Shown in pieces: positions 1 to 11,010 of a DNA stretch of 64,000 bases. The position numbers were made by a program, and so were the translations under genes. The notes beneath the pieces were generated by a model, which saw only the letters and a program-made list of their open reading frames with translations, searched no databases and was not told the origin of the DNA. The stretch covers positions 17,018 to 81,017 of the forward strand of contig JASANE010027756.1 of the NCBI GenBank assembly GCA_030248225.1, written 5' to 3'. This DNA is from Trileptium ribeirensis (Eukaryota; Nematoda; Enoplea; Enoplida; Thoracostomopsidae). Positions within the stretch are counted from its first letter, which is position 1; the number at the start of each line of letters is the position of its first letter.

Positions 1-97
1 TCACAACGTTATAATATGCTGCTAAGTACGAATCATGTTTCAGATATTCTAAACATACCATAATTACTTATGACAATACATACCTATATCATGCATC

Positions 98-328
98 ATG
101 CCATCTTCAACTTTTTTGGATACATGGCTCAATAGCAGTTTATTCCCCGAATTTCGCTGGTTGCAAAAAGTTCCTTCTGATCTCAAAATTGCGCGCTCTA
201 CAGCATGTAGCAAATCATTTTCACTTGGCAATATGGGCATACAGGCCCTTCGTCGGCACAGCAAGGGCGCTGCTCATAACGCAGCTATAGCACTCACCAC
301 GGGAACTCAAAGCATACCTCATAAATAG
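98..328 (+). pseudogene. zinc-finger (BED-like) coding fragment
   Basis: A 76-codon open frame starting at ATG 98. It reads as the N-terminal segment of a protein with a single zinc finger: a tryptophan-rich lead (FRWLQKVPSD, about residues 21-30) is followed by ACSKSFSLGNMGIQAL and then RRHSKGAAH. This arrangement (one or two Cys, an SFSL..G..AL segment, then HxKGxxH) is seen in zinc fingers at the start of transposon-derived and BED-like proteins in many invertebrates. The position where a first zinc-binding Cys would be expected is occupied by Ser/Thr (ARSTAC), so the finger is probably defective. The frame stops at TAG 326 and nothing homologous follows. It could instead be one exon of a host gene, but no clear donor site is seen. 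Family assignment is inferred from pattern only. Confidence 0.4.
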
Positions 329-504
329 GTTGAAAACGTGTGCTGAGGGTATTAAAATTCTTTGTGAAAAAACCTGAAAAATTAGCCCCAAAAACCTGAA
401 AAACCTGAAAAATGGAGCGAACCAGCCCGTAGACACCCTGTATATATAAATAGCCTTTTCCTGTAACATTTATTCGACATTTACGTATATACACTAAAAA
501 CTAA

Positions 505-1692
505 ATATTCCTGCACTAGGCATGGACACCTGCGTAAATATGTGCCGCACTTTATTTCCTACTTTATGCACTAACATATTGTATCTATACCTGCCTTTGC
601 CAGGATGTTGCGTACCACCGCATGTGTGGTGTAAGGCACCTATACAACTTATAGAACTACAGAATTACCTGTGTCGTAAGGCAGGCTTGTCCTTTGAATA
701 TACATATATTGTTAGATGTCTCTAGATCAATATCGTTTATTTTGTAATATACATCTGTCAAGCCCCATCAGCCTCAACCTAGGGTCAAGCATTAAGACCA
801 TGCAGGATGTATACTCTGACAATATACAGACTTGGACTCTTAATGATTAATTATTATTGGTTGAAATTTTCTTTTTGTACTTAATATGTTTATATAAATC
901 TTGATTTTGCTGTTTATGTATATTAGCGATTAACAAATAAAAGTTTCTTTTGTTTGTTTGAACCTGATGCGATGTAACACTGTTTTGCCTCACCGAACAG
1001 GTTTTTAATATGCAAATTGTTGCTCGTTCTATAGCTTCCGTAAATTTGCAAAAAATTGAAACTTGAAACTTCATATTCTCTTCGGTGTTTTTGGGCTTGC
1101 CTTACTTGTAGTAAGTGTTAATTGTGATGCAGCAAGTTGCGTGAAAAGTTTCAAATTTGTAACCAAAAATTAGATTAATTTGTTTATTAACTAACATCAA
1201 CAATGTCTTGTTAAATGTTTGTTTGTATTCTGGCGAAGAAATTTTAACAGCAACAACAAAAACAATTCGCTTACTGAGTAAGAGGTGTTGAATATGAAAC
1301 CAGAACAGCCCGTAGCAGATATAGTAGGGGATCAATTCAAGTTTTTCCCTATAACAGAGGGGGAAACTTGAATTGGAGAATTTGTTAAATTTAAGCGTCC
1401 CAGTCTTAATTTTAGGTCTGCAATGGCCCACGGGGGATTATCTCCAGACTACTCCGTCGCCATAGGAGCCGCTCTTGATTAGCCCTGGAGAGGGCTGTTG
1501 GGATAAATTAGGCTGGCAAGAGCTGCTGAGATATGAAACAGCTAAACCAAAGGGAACTGTTACGCGATATGAGCGCGCAGCGATTGGAACGCATTTTGCT
1601 AGTAGCGGTCGCGCCAGCAGAACTCCTTGATATAACCAGGCAGCATATCGCGACGCACGCCACGCATGTACCCCACAGCCAGTGTGCTGCTT
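505..1692 (-). mobile_element. Merlin-derived repeat, copy 1 (internally deleted)
   Basis: This stretch is nearly identical over about 1.1 kb to 26330-27559 (copy 3), so it is a dispersed repeat. On the minus strand its high-coordinate end encodes MRGVRRDMLPGYIKEFCWRD (about 1668-1609), which resembles the C-terminal end of the IS1595/ISXO2-type transposase domain of Merlin DNA transposons. The upstream catalytic part present in copy 3 is missing here: after position 1668 the sequence jumps to a 24-base segment (about 1669-1692) that is shared with copy 2 instead. The remaining 900 bases are non-coding. Terminal inverted repeats and the 8-bp target duplication expected of Merlin were not found, so the element ends are provisional. 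Confidence 0.55.
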
Positions 1693-2423
1693 AATATCGA
1701 CGATGTCAAACACTCATACTTCAGACTGAGCACGCCATCTATTAAGACCCACAAATTTTCAAATAGTAGCCAGAACATTACCGAGCGCACCAAATTTCCA
1801 AAGACCTGTTTATGGGTCCCATGTAGAATACAGGGGATTTTTGGAAATTTTTAACTCACCTTCAGTTTTACAGTGAATAATGTATTACACATTTTTTAAA
1901 TTAGGAATTTTACACTGCTACAATGTCCAAATTTATAAATCTGTGTATAAATTTCCTAAATGTAAGTCTCCTTTTGCAAATGTTTAGTTCAGTTTCCCCG
2001 AATATCGGCAGAGTACATTTATCCGTTTTCTGTACTCCTGCTGCGCATATTTTATCCTAGTAATAAGTTGCATGAGTTAAGCTTATCGTAAGTACCTAAT
2101 ACATTTTTTCATAAGCAGACGTCTTGATTAGGCTGATAGACTGTCGACAACCTGAACTTTCGCCAGGAATTTATTGAATTTTGAGTGAGTAAATGAAACG
2201 AGCGAAGCGAAGAATTCTTAGTAGCCAGTAGTGTGAAATTTGCAGCGTCTGTTTGTGGGTTTTTTTTCGGGTGAAATGCATAACTCAACTTCTGATAGTC
2301 AGATTTGGTCGTGCGATACCTCATTCGAAAGCTTGAAATCTCTATTTGTGCCCTTTAGTTTGACGAAAAACCCGATTTCAACTCGTTGCACCTCAAAAGG
2401 GGTCCGACCGGTCCCATGTAGGG
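1693..2423. other. no gene seen
   Basis: AT-rich spacer between the Merlin-derived repeat and the satellite array. The open frames here are short, and I recognise no protein motif, RNA gene or repeat. Confidence 0.5.
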
Positions 2424-3026
2424 TCCCTAGGGATCACACCAAAACACGTTACGAGTCATATCTCGACAACCACCGTGCGATCTAGCCACATTTGTGCTCA
2501 TTTTGTTCAGAAAATTTAGCTCTATAAGGTTATGTAGGTGTTGTTGTTGCCAAGGTCACCTACGCTACAGGCTCGAGTAAAAATTAGTTTTTGAGATGGA
2601 CCCTTGGGACCACCGAAAACACTAAATTGGTAATATCTCCTTAGCCGCTGGAGCGATTCGGCTAAGATTGGGATCATTTTGTTCAGAAAGCAAAGCTGTA
2701 AATAGCTATATACGCTATGTTGCTATTGACCTCACATGTCGAGTAGAGTTGGGTTAAGGTGGGTTGTAAATGGGCCCTTGGGGGTCCCTAAAACACCAAA
2801 TTGGCCATATCTCCTCAACCACTGGAGCGATCCGGCTAAGATTGGGCTCATTTTGTTCAGAAACCGTAGCTTTCAATAGCTATATACGCTGCGTTGCTAT
2901 TGACCTCACCTGTCGAGCAGGGTTGGGTTAAGGTGTGTTGTAAATGGGCCCTTGGGATCCCGAAAATACCAAATTTGTCATATCTCATCAACCATTGGAG
3001 CGACTCGGCTAAGATTGGGCTCATTT
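2424..3026 (+). repeat. ~175-bp satellite array, left part
   Basis: About three and a half tandem units, with starts near 2424, 2601, 2774 and 2949 (spacing 173-177 bases). Each unit carries recognisable landmarks in the same order: CCCTTGGGA, a variant of CACCAAATTGGTCATATCTC, CTCAACCACTGGAGCGATTC, CTCATTTTGTTCAGAAA and GTTGGGTTAAGGTGGGTTG. The first unit is the most diverged. The last unit stops in the middle of the CTCATTTTGTTCAG landmark at 3026, where a LINE has been inserted; the array resumes at 5365. Confidence 0.85.
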
Positions 3027-3245
3027 AATATACTTGGCTGTTACCTGGCTGGGCTGTAATACGCCGTATTACTTGGCTGTTAAGAAATTAAAACAAAACA
3101 GGGAAAACGTATATTAGAATCAGGGAACAAAAGGTTACTATATAGCTATATATGTAAGAAAAACTGTTCTACTGCGAGGAACATCGGTGCGCTCAGAGCA
3201 TCAGATGGTGAAATCGTCTCAGACGACGCAAGAAAATCCGAAATT

Positions 3246-4511
3246 TTGGCAGAAAATTTTGCAAGTATATACACACGCTGCTGCAATGTAATCCCAGCGT
3301 TCAATTCGAATACAACAGGTATAAGTCTCTCTTGGATACCGTTCACACCATATGATGTACAACTGGCGTTAGCGTCATTAAGTGCAAAGACGAGCCATTC
3401 TCCGACAGTTTTACACATTTCTTTCTGCGTGAACTTAAAAACGCAGTCAGCATTCCACTTTCCCACATTTTCGAACAACCATTTATTACTGGCAGTCTGC
3501 CCGATACCTGCCGTTGTGCAGACGCTATCGGTATTTACAAAAAAGGGTACCCATGCGACCCACTGAACTACCGTCCTGTGTCACTTGTATCCAGTTGTTG
3601 CAAAATAATGGAACGCATAATTAACAAACACCGGTTGAACTATGCTCGGACTGCAAATATCCTGTCCGGACAAGAGCACGGGTTTGTTGCTGGAAGATCT
3701 ACAACCGCTCAGCTAATAGAACGGCCTTTCAGTGGATGTCGCTTACATCGATTTTGCTAAGGCGTTCGACACAGTTTATCACTCAAAATTGCTATACAAA
3801 TTATCATGCCTTGGGTTTTGCTGACCCTGCTTGAGATGGATTAAAAGCTTTCTATCGGAAATAAAGTTCCGAGTCAAATTAAAGGATTCTTATTCTAGTT
3901 ATAAACCGCTACTATCGGGTGTGCAAAAAGGAAGTATTCTCGGTCCCACGTTGTTTCTGTTATATATTAATGACTTAATAAATTGTATAAAATCATGCCG
4001 TTCTGTTAAAGTTAAATTATTTGCCGATGGTGTGAAACTGTATGTAACATTACCAACAAAAAGCAACGAAACAGACAAATCTTTGCTGCAGACCGTGCTA
4101 AACCACGTTTCAGAATGGACTAACAAATTGCAGCTTAAATTCTTTACCCCAAAATGTCAAATACTGCATATTGGTAAAAAAAATCCGTGCTTCACGTATA
4201 CGTTGTCTGGAGCTTCACTGCCTGCCACTGAGTCCTTCCCGGATTTGGGCATTACGATCACTAAGGATTTAAAATTTACAACGCATTGCAGAAAATTAAC
4301 AAGCAAGGCCTACCGCATTGCCAACATGCTGTTTCGTTGCGTTCCCTGTTGCAACATTGATACACTACCGTTCACTTACATAACCTATGTCCGACCAATC
4401 CTAGAATATGCATCTTCTGTGTGGTCCCCAGTTGATGTTGGTGATATAGACGCAGTTGAGCGAGTTCAACGCTACTTTACAAGACGTATATTCGCTCGCA
4501 AAAGACTATAA
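3246..4511 (+). pseudogene. CR1-like reverse transcriptase, broken
   Basis: Three consecutive reading frames together cover an RT domain. Frame 3246-3566 carries the lead-in (IPFTPYDVQLALASL). Frame 3578-3760 carries NYRPVSLVSSCCKIMERII (its start is just upstream at about 3560) and the FVAGRSTTAQLIE segment. A shifted frame then holds VYIDFAKAFDTV, and 3831-4511 holds GVQKGSILGPTLFLLYINDL, the active-site box, the thumb region and ERVQRYFTRR. The catalytic FADD box reads FADG (4020-4031): the second catalytic Asp codon is GGT. Frameshifts near 3560 and 3750 and this substitution make the copy non-functional. Confidence 0.85.
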
Positions 4512-4800
4512 ATATGCGCGTACAACGAGCGGTTACAGTTTTTGAAACTGGAGCCACTGGAATTAAGAAGGTTACACTTCGATCTCGTCACTGTTTTCAA
4601 ATTTTTGAACAATGAATACAAATCCACAGAGGTACTACTGCACTGTATTGATACAGCTAAGACGCGTGGGCACGTGCTGAACTACGTAAGCCTAAATTCA
4701 AAACAAACGTTTTGAACCACATATGCCCTAATCGTATTATAAATCCTTGTAACAATTTATCCGCACAGATTGATAAGAAAAATTTCATTACAGCTTTAAA

Positions 4801-5008
4801 CTCGAAAACTTAAGGCACTGCTCACTCAAATTGACCTCAAACACTATTTGAAATACGATAGAAATATGTAGCAAATGCGAAGGCACTACCCCAACCCAGT
4901 ACTCGAAAACTTTTAACTCGCTGCGCATTCAAGTTGACCTCAAACACTACTTGAAATACGATAGAAATATATAGCAAATGCAAACAAAGGTACTACCCCA
5001 ACCCAGTA
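4801..5008 (+). repeat. tandem duplication in the LINE 3' region
   Basis: Two adjacent units of 101 and 107 bases (4801-4901 and 4902-5008). Both start CTCGAAAACT, share TTGACCTCAAACACTA and GAAATACGATAGAAATAT, and end ACTACCCCAACCCAGTA. The duplication lies in the 3' non-coding part of the CR1-like element. Confidence 0.85.
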
Positions 5009-5364
5009 TCACAGGTATACGTCTCTTTTTATATTCTATTAAATAACTGACAACCCTACGTATGACAGCCAAACAAGCTGAAAAAGTCGCCTATTTTTGT
5101 AACATGACAAACTACTCTAGGGAGATGTAAGAGGCGATGTTTCCCTCCCCCTTCTGCTATATTTATTATTCATTTCTTTCTTTAAAATTTGTCTTATTAG
5201 AAAAATATATGGCAGCGCTCTGCGAACGCCAGTAAGCATGCCGTGCGGACAACGTTTAATGATTATTCATTCTTGAGTCGTATGAACGCGTTTCAGAAGC
5301 AAAACTCTGCAGTAAATGTAAAGTCTCGTATGTACCATAGGAATTGAATAACATTTGTATTTGT

Positions 5365-5925
5365 ATTTTGTTCAGAAAGCAAAGCTCCATATAAATAGAT
5401 ACACTGCGTTGCTATTGACCTCATCTATCGAACAGGGTTGGGTTAAGATGGGTCGTAAATGGACCCATGAGACCCCGAAAACACCCAAGGATATATCTCC
5501 TCAACCACTGGAGCGATTCAACTAAGATTGAGCGCATTTTGTTCAAAAAGCAAAGCTCTATATAAATATATACACTGAGTTGCGATTGACCTCATCTGTC
5601 AAACAGGGTTGGGTTAAGATAGGTTGTAAATGGGTCCATGGGACCCCGAAAACACCAAATTGGTCATATCTCCTCAACCACTGGAGCGATTCGGCTATGA
5701 TTGGGCTCATTTTGTTCAGAAAGCAAAGCTCTGTATAGCTGTATACACTTTGTTGCTATTTCAGTCGATCAGGGTTGGGTAAAGATGGCTTAACGTATAG
5801 ATAAGCCCTTGGGACTCCAAAACCACCAAATTGGTCATGTCTCCTCAACAACTAGAGAGATTCAGGCGCGCTTGGACTCATTTCGTTCAGAGAGCAAAGC
5901 TATATATAGGTATATGTGGTGCTTT
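5365..5925 (+). repeat. ~175-bp satellite array, right part
   Basis: Continuation of the satellite at 2424-3026, starting in the middle of the landmark at which the left part stopped. About three units follow, with the GACCCCGAAAACACC, CTCCTCAACCACTGGAGCGATTC and GTTCAGAAAGCAAAGCT landmarks; the last unit is diverged and fades out after about 5925. Confidence 0.85.
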
Positions 5926-6325
5926 AGTATTTGAGTTTTGTTTTGGATCTTCGGCTTTAACAAAATGAAGTATTTTCCTAACTTTTATATACACTCAGAA
6001 TTCACTTTCTTGGCCATGAGACAAGTCCCTAGTACATTTTACAAAACATAACATTCAAAATTAAATTTTATAAACTTGATTTCAGTCGATTCTTACAATA
6101 TTATAGTAGAAAAGCATTAATTTGGAAGTTACATTTATTCTCCCATTTTTGTTTAATTTCAACGTGTTTTCATCGTATATCTGTTTTAGTGCCTATTATA
6201 AATGGATATTTTTATGATCATTTGTGATCATCATCATTGTGGTTTTATACGTGTGCATGCAGCGCCTAAGAACATTACAGTTGTATATAGCAGTAGCACT
6301 GTGGCATTAGACGTAACAAAAGACC
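5926..6325. other. no gene seen
   Basis: AT-rich spacer after the satellite. No coding, RNA or repeat signature was recognised. Confidence 0.5.
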
Positions 6326-6400
6326 AGGGGCGTAGCCAGAGCGGGGGAGTGGCCGGGGCACGCCCTCCCCCAATCCAATGTGACTAGTGAAAATTTTGGT
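6325..6400 (+). repeat. CAGGGGCGTAGCCAG-type transposon end
   Basis: The string CAGGGGCGTAGCCAGAGC (from about 6326), followed by a G/C-rich run, is of the kind found at the terminal inverted repeats of several invertebrate DNA transposons and MITEs. A related string begins the candidate MITE at 49448. No matching opposite end could be placed, so this is probably a fragment. The element class is not decided. Confidence 0.35.
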
Positions 6401-6901
6401 GAAGTCTCCCTTATTATGTTCGGATTTTTCAGAGTGGATTAAATTTGAAGGCACTTCTGGTTTCCAGAAAGAAAATATCGGGGAAAAATGTTTGCGCTTA
6501 GCGCTCTTTTATTTCAATTAAATTGAGCAGTTTACACTGATATATAAAAACTACCGACAAAAAATCCTTGCAAAAAATTTGGTCCGAACAACCCCCAATC
6601 AAAATGTCTGGCTAAGGAGTGCGTACAATTAAGTGTCGCTGTTTCAATGTTTAAAAAAATTAAGCTCAAATCTACAAAAACATTTTGTTTACTTTGGCTT
6701 AATTGGGTTTTAACCCAATTGCATTCAGTTTTAGGAGGAAGACTAAAGCTGAATGCGTTTCTGGTGCGTTACCCCAGACATATTATATAACAAATTATTG
6801 TCTAAGGACGTTAAATTGTTACTGTCGCTAAATATCTGAAGATACTTACTTAGACTATTAAAGCTTACAACACCTATAAATTGACCGTTCGTCACAGCAA
6901 A

Positions 6902-8055
6902 ATGGGACCTCAACAAACCGGCACAACAAACGGTTCGAAAGAAAAACAAGTACGAACGCACGGCGCTCACGGTTCAAAACAATCAACTGCTCAACGTCGC
7001 TCTATGCAAAATCCTACATCGCAGCTCAGCACATCTGCAACTTCGATCACAACACGGCCTGTCGGCTCAACCCTTTGCTGCGAATGTCAACGCGAGGGTG
7101 GAGACGACTGTTTCGCATGTGATAGCTGCGATGGTTGGATACACTACTCATGTACAGGCCTTAACACACAAACCATTGCCGCAATACAAGGAAATTTCTT
7201 TTGTGCAAGTAGTTCGTAGCAGCTGTCAAAACATTTCACGCAGGACAACCCCTGTGGCTGCCGAACCGGACACCATTAATGAACGTTTTATCGCCATGCA
7301 AGCGCAAATGAATGAAATCACGTCATCAATTGCTGCGATCAAACACTCTTTAAATCCCGCAACTCAAACAGACAATGCGGCCGCCATTGAACAATCACAC
7401 CCGCTGTCGTTTGCAGAAGTTGTGGCAAGAAACATTGCTGATAGATCAAATTTCGGTCCCAATATTATTAACACAGCTGAGGGATACTCTCATCGCCGAT
7501 GTCTTGTGATTAAGGGACTAACGGAAATTGATCACGATCATGATCTCAAACCAGCAACTAAAATTGTTCAGTATTTGGACCAGAGTGCTGCTGCGGAATC
7601 AGTCTTCAGAACAGAGACAATTGAATCGAAAAGACAGCGACCTGAATCAGTTTCTAATTCAAACAATTCAATTCCTCGACTGCTTAAAGTAAGACTCTAC
7701 TCCGCTACTGTGGTGAAATCTGTGGTCCGTCAAGCCCACTACCTGAAATGCACTGTAAAGGAATTTTTCTCCTGCGTTCAATGACAACCGAAGAGCGAAT
7801 TTGTTTATCGCTTTTGTACAATCAAGCTCAGAGTATTAATTCTAAACTCAATAATGATCCCCGAAATCGCACCAAATATGTCGTTTTGAACGAAAAACTG
7901 TTGGTGTATAAGGGATGTTTTATCAACGACAACAAGCTCGTTGGTGGCAGAAGGTATCCGGTAGAATATTCGTTTGAAGGAGCCGGTAGAAACATTACAG
8001 TCCACGTAAAAGGCTGTATGGCGGAATCAAGCCATTATTCTAGTTCGGAAAACTA
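6902..8055 (+). pseudogene. LINE ORF1 with PHD-like zinc finger
   Basis: The first ATG is at 6902. About 55 residues of low-complexity basic and Ser/Thr-rich sequence precede a Cys-rich stretch (CCECQ, then CFACDSCDGWIHYSC, about residues 59-83) that matches the PHD finger common in ORF1 proteins of CR1-group LINEs. A frameshift near 7200 moves the rest to the frame of 7098-7784, which contains a coiled-coil-like stretch (about 7270-7350, INERFIAMQAQMNEITSSIA) and the segment CLVIKGLTEI (about 7501-7530). A second shift near 7750 leads to FLLRSMTTEERICLSLLYNQ and KYVVLNEKLLVYKG, typical of the C-terminal end of these ORF1 proteins. The protein would bind RNA in the retrotransposition complex. 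The copy is dead. Confidence 0.7.
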
Positions 8056-8898
8056 GATATGGGGGCGAGTCGTACGCGTACAAATGCTTCTCCAATACCC
8101 TGCAAACTAGCTAATGCGCGAAGCTTAGCAAATAAAGTAACAATATTGGAGTGCCTTCGTAACAGCGGAAACTTTAAAATTATTACTTTCTGTGAAACAT
8201 GGTTACACGACGAATTTGCAAACTGAATGATTAACTGTCCAGAGTTTTCAGTGTTCCGCAAAGATATGGCAAAATCCCGTGGAGGAGGAGTTGCCATCTT
8301 TGTGCATTACTCTGTGAAATCATTGCCTGTTAATTGTTCTAACATAAATTAAGAGATTATATACGTTGCGTAGATTTGCATATACCAATTAAGCGTAGAT
8401 TAATATGTGTTTACAGACCTCCAAATAGCACTCTAGAATATAGTGTAGACTCTAATTGATCAGATGAACGAGCTTTGCGAAGTGAACTGTCCAATAACTC
8501 TATTGGGCGACTTTAACTTTCCTGAAATAAACTGGAGCTCGCTAACATGGCCAAACTATGGCCAAGCTGCTATATTTGCAGAATTTGCTATAGAAAAAGG
8601 TTTTACTCAGTTGGTTCAGTTTGCTACGCGGGGCGACAACACGCTTGACTTAGCCCTAACAAATTCATTGTTGAATGTTAGCAATGTCTCACAAGGCGAT
8701 ATGTTTTCCCATCACATATCTATTGATTTCCATATTGTAGGTAATGCGGTTGGTGAACCTAGGTCTTGTGTTGATATATATTATGACTATAGAAATGCTG
8801 ATTACTCTGTTATTTCTGATCATCTGTCTCAGTATAATTGGGATTATATGTTTTATTCAGAGGTCAATGTGGAAAAGAAATGGTGTTTATTTTGGTAG
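8056..8898 (+). pseudogene. LINE APE-type endonuclease, broken
   Basis: Fragments of an apurinic-like endonuclease in several frames. About 8100-8215 reads ANARSLANKVTILECL and then FCETWLHDEF, the N-terminal Asn and ETW motifs of LINE endonucleases. About 8275-8310 reads SRGGGVAIFV. The frame 8464-8898 contains LLGDFNFPEINW and NTLDLALTN. The usual SDH motif near the C-terminus reads SHH (FSHHISIDFHI), a loss of a catalytic-region Asp. In-frame stops at about 8224 and 8349 confirm inactivation. The enzyme would nick target DNA for target-primed reverse transcription. Confidence 0.75.
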
Positions 8899-8978
8899 GT
8901 AATTGTACGTATTATTGAAACTTTTGTTCCAAAGAAAGTTAAAAAGACCAAGTTTAATTACCGCCTCACATTAGAAAA

Positions 8979-10536
8979 ATGTTTTATCATAAAAATAAAC
9001 TCTGGCATTTAGCCAATAAGACACACAATTTTCACGAATATAAACTTTTTAGCAAAAAATGCGTGAAAGTTATTGATAAATTCAAAAAATACCGAGAAAA
9101 CTATGTCATCAAAAATTCAAACAAGAATTCAATTTTTAACTATGTCATTAGCAAATTGTCCCGTAAAAGTACTCTAATGGCTCTGAAGGCAGCTAACGGT
9201 GCTCTTTGTGACGATAACTCCACGTGCTGTACAATTATGGCTGAAGCCTTTGCTTCTGTTTTTGTTTCTGATAACAACTGAGTAACTTCTCATATTCTTC
9301 ATGTGCGAGAAAACCAAATTTCATGGGTTTCTTTTAGCCCGCAAGTGGTATGGAAAGCGTTGCACAAGCTTAAACCTAAGCATAGCAATACTCCTGATGA
9401 CTTTAGTCAGTTTCTCTTAAAACAACTAAAACATGCGATATCACTACCGCCTTTATACATTTTTGAACAATCATTTGTGTTTTACCAAAAGCGTGGTTAC
9501 AATCGAACGTTGTGCCAGTATACAAAAAAGGAGATTCGTGTGAACCTTTGAACTATCGTCCTATTTCTTTATTGTATTGTTGTTGTAAAGTTATGGAAAC
9601 CATAATATGTGATTCTCTGAAGGCATATTTGCAAGAAAACAGCTTAATATCAACTGAGCAAAACGGCTTTGTGTCCAAAAAATCTACTTGTACTCAACCA
9701 TTGGAAACTGTACATGAGTAGTCGGTTGCTCTGGATTCTAAAAAGGATGTAGATATAGTATATATTGACTTTGCAAAAGCGTTTGATACTGTATCTCATG
9801 TTAAATTAATCCATGAACTGCCTTCGTTTGGTATTACTTGGATGCTACTAAGATGGTTAAAAGCATTTGTAAATAACAGACAGTTGCGAGTGAAAGTTGA
9901 CAACACTCTGTCTCAACAGCGAAATGTGATAGCCTTCTTAGACCCATTTTATTTTTGTTATATATTAATGATGTAACATCTTATTTAACCAATGTTTCAT
10001 TTAAAATATTTGCAAATGATGTTAAAATATATATTACCTTTGATAAGAACGATAACTGTTCACATGTATCAATGCAAAACGGACTTAACCTACTGTCGAA
10101 CTGGTCTTCCGATTGGCTGCTTGCCATATCAACATCAAAGTGTGGAGTTTTGCATCTTGATAAAAATAATCCAAAAGTACACTGTAGTATAAATGGCATT
10201 GACTAGCCCACTTTGCATCAAGTTAAAGATTTGGGTGTAATAGTTAATTATGATCTAAACTTTAAATCTCATATAAATGCAATCACTTCAAAGGCGTATC
10301 GTATTACTAACATGCTATTTCGTTGTTTTATAAACTGTGACCCACTTGCCTTACTGCTCTGCTATAAATCTTATATTCGACCTCTTTTGGAATATTCATC
10401 GTCAGTCTGGTCACCCACATCCCTAATGAAGACAGACAAAATTGAACGCGTACAAAGATATTTTACTCGAAGACTAAATTACAGAAACAACGGTGCTCCT
10501 AAGTTAAAAAGAGCGCCTAAGACTTTACAACCTTGA
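8979..10536 (+). pseudogene. CR1-like reverse transcriptase, broken
   Basis: Frames 8979-9281, 9303-9551, 9512-9721, 9955-10206 and 10213-10536 together cover linker, RT palm and thumb. Landmarks are LNYRPISLLYCCCKVMETII, VYIDFAKAFDTVSH, LYINDV, SKAYRITNMLFRCF and ERVQRYFTRRL. The catalytic box reads FAND (10009-10020), so the first catalytic Asp is Asn (AAT). The GVPQGSVLGP motif is destroyed by a deletion near 9935. Stops occur at 9719 and 10204. This copy and the one at 3027-5364 carry different lesions in the same catalytic box. Confidence 0.85.
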
Positions 10537-11010
10537 ACCGTTGAACCCTTAGAGTTGCGGCGTCTACGAGCTGACCTCTGCATGATTTTTAAATGTCTGA
10601 ACGGAGATGTAAATGCTTGTAAAACTTTTTCATGTTCTCGCAAAATACCAGTACACGAGGAAACGGTAAAAAACTTTAAAATGTAAGTGGTACACCAATA
10701 TAGCAAGAAATAACTTTGTTCTGCGCCATGTTGATATATGGAACTGTCTACATAGCTCAGTCGTATGTTCAGCGAATTTAAGAACTTTTAAGAATCAGAT
10801 GGAAAAGGAGATCAACTTGAATTGTCATATCTACTATAACCGGAACTTAGGTTAGACGTAAGAGTAAGACTCGTCCCCCTTTCTAACCTTTTTATTGAAT
10901 ATTCTTGGTTGCTGCATATTCACACTTCAAATTTATTATTGGCTATTTCGTTGTGCCATGTATATCTGTATGCACGTAATCTTGATGTTCAATAAACTTT
11001 TGACTTTGAC

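Larger units (their letters stand above)
3027..5364 (+). mobile_element. CR1-like LINE, 5'-truncated, inserted in the satellite
   Basis: A non-LTR retrotransposon of about 2.3 kb that interrupts the satellite. The left satellite part ends in CTCATTT and the right part resumes with ATTTTGTTCAG, so ATTT (3023-3026 and 5365-5368) may be the target duplication. The body encodes the C-terminal half of an endonuclease/reverse-transcriptase polyprotein. The 3' end carries two ATTTGT units, as is usual for CR1-group elements, which end in short tandem repeats rather than poly(A). The copy is related to the element at 6706-11010: both share SKAYRI.NMLFRC and ERVQRYFTRR in the RT C-terminal region. ORF1 and endonuclease are absent because of 5' truncation. 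Confidence 0.8.
6706..11010 (+). mobile_element. CR1-like LINE, near full length, decayed
   Basis: A 4.3-kb non-LTR retrotransposon with the expected order: 5' leader, ORF1 with a PHD-like finger, APE-type endonuclease, reverse transcriptase, and a 3' UTR ending TTTTGACTTTGAC (a short tandem repeat, no poly(A)). All coding parts are interrupted by stops or frameshifts. It is related to the insertion at 3027-5364. The 5' limit is uncertain; it is placed at a 23-base sequence (6706-6728) that recurs upstream of the L2-like element at 15870. A 9-bp inverted repeat (AATTGGGTT, then AACCCAATT) spans 6702-6720. Confidence 0.8.
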
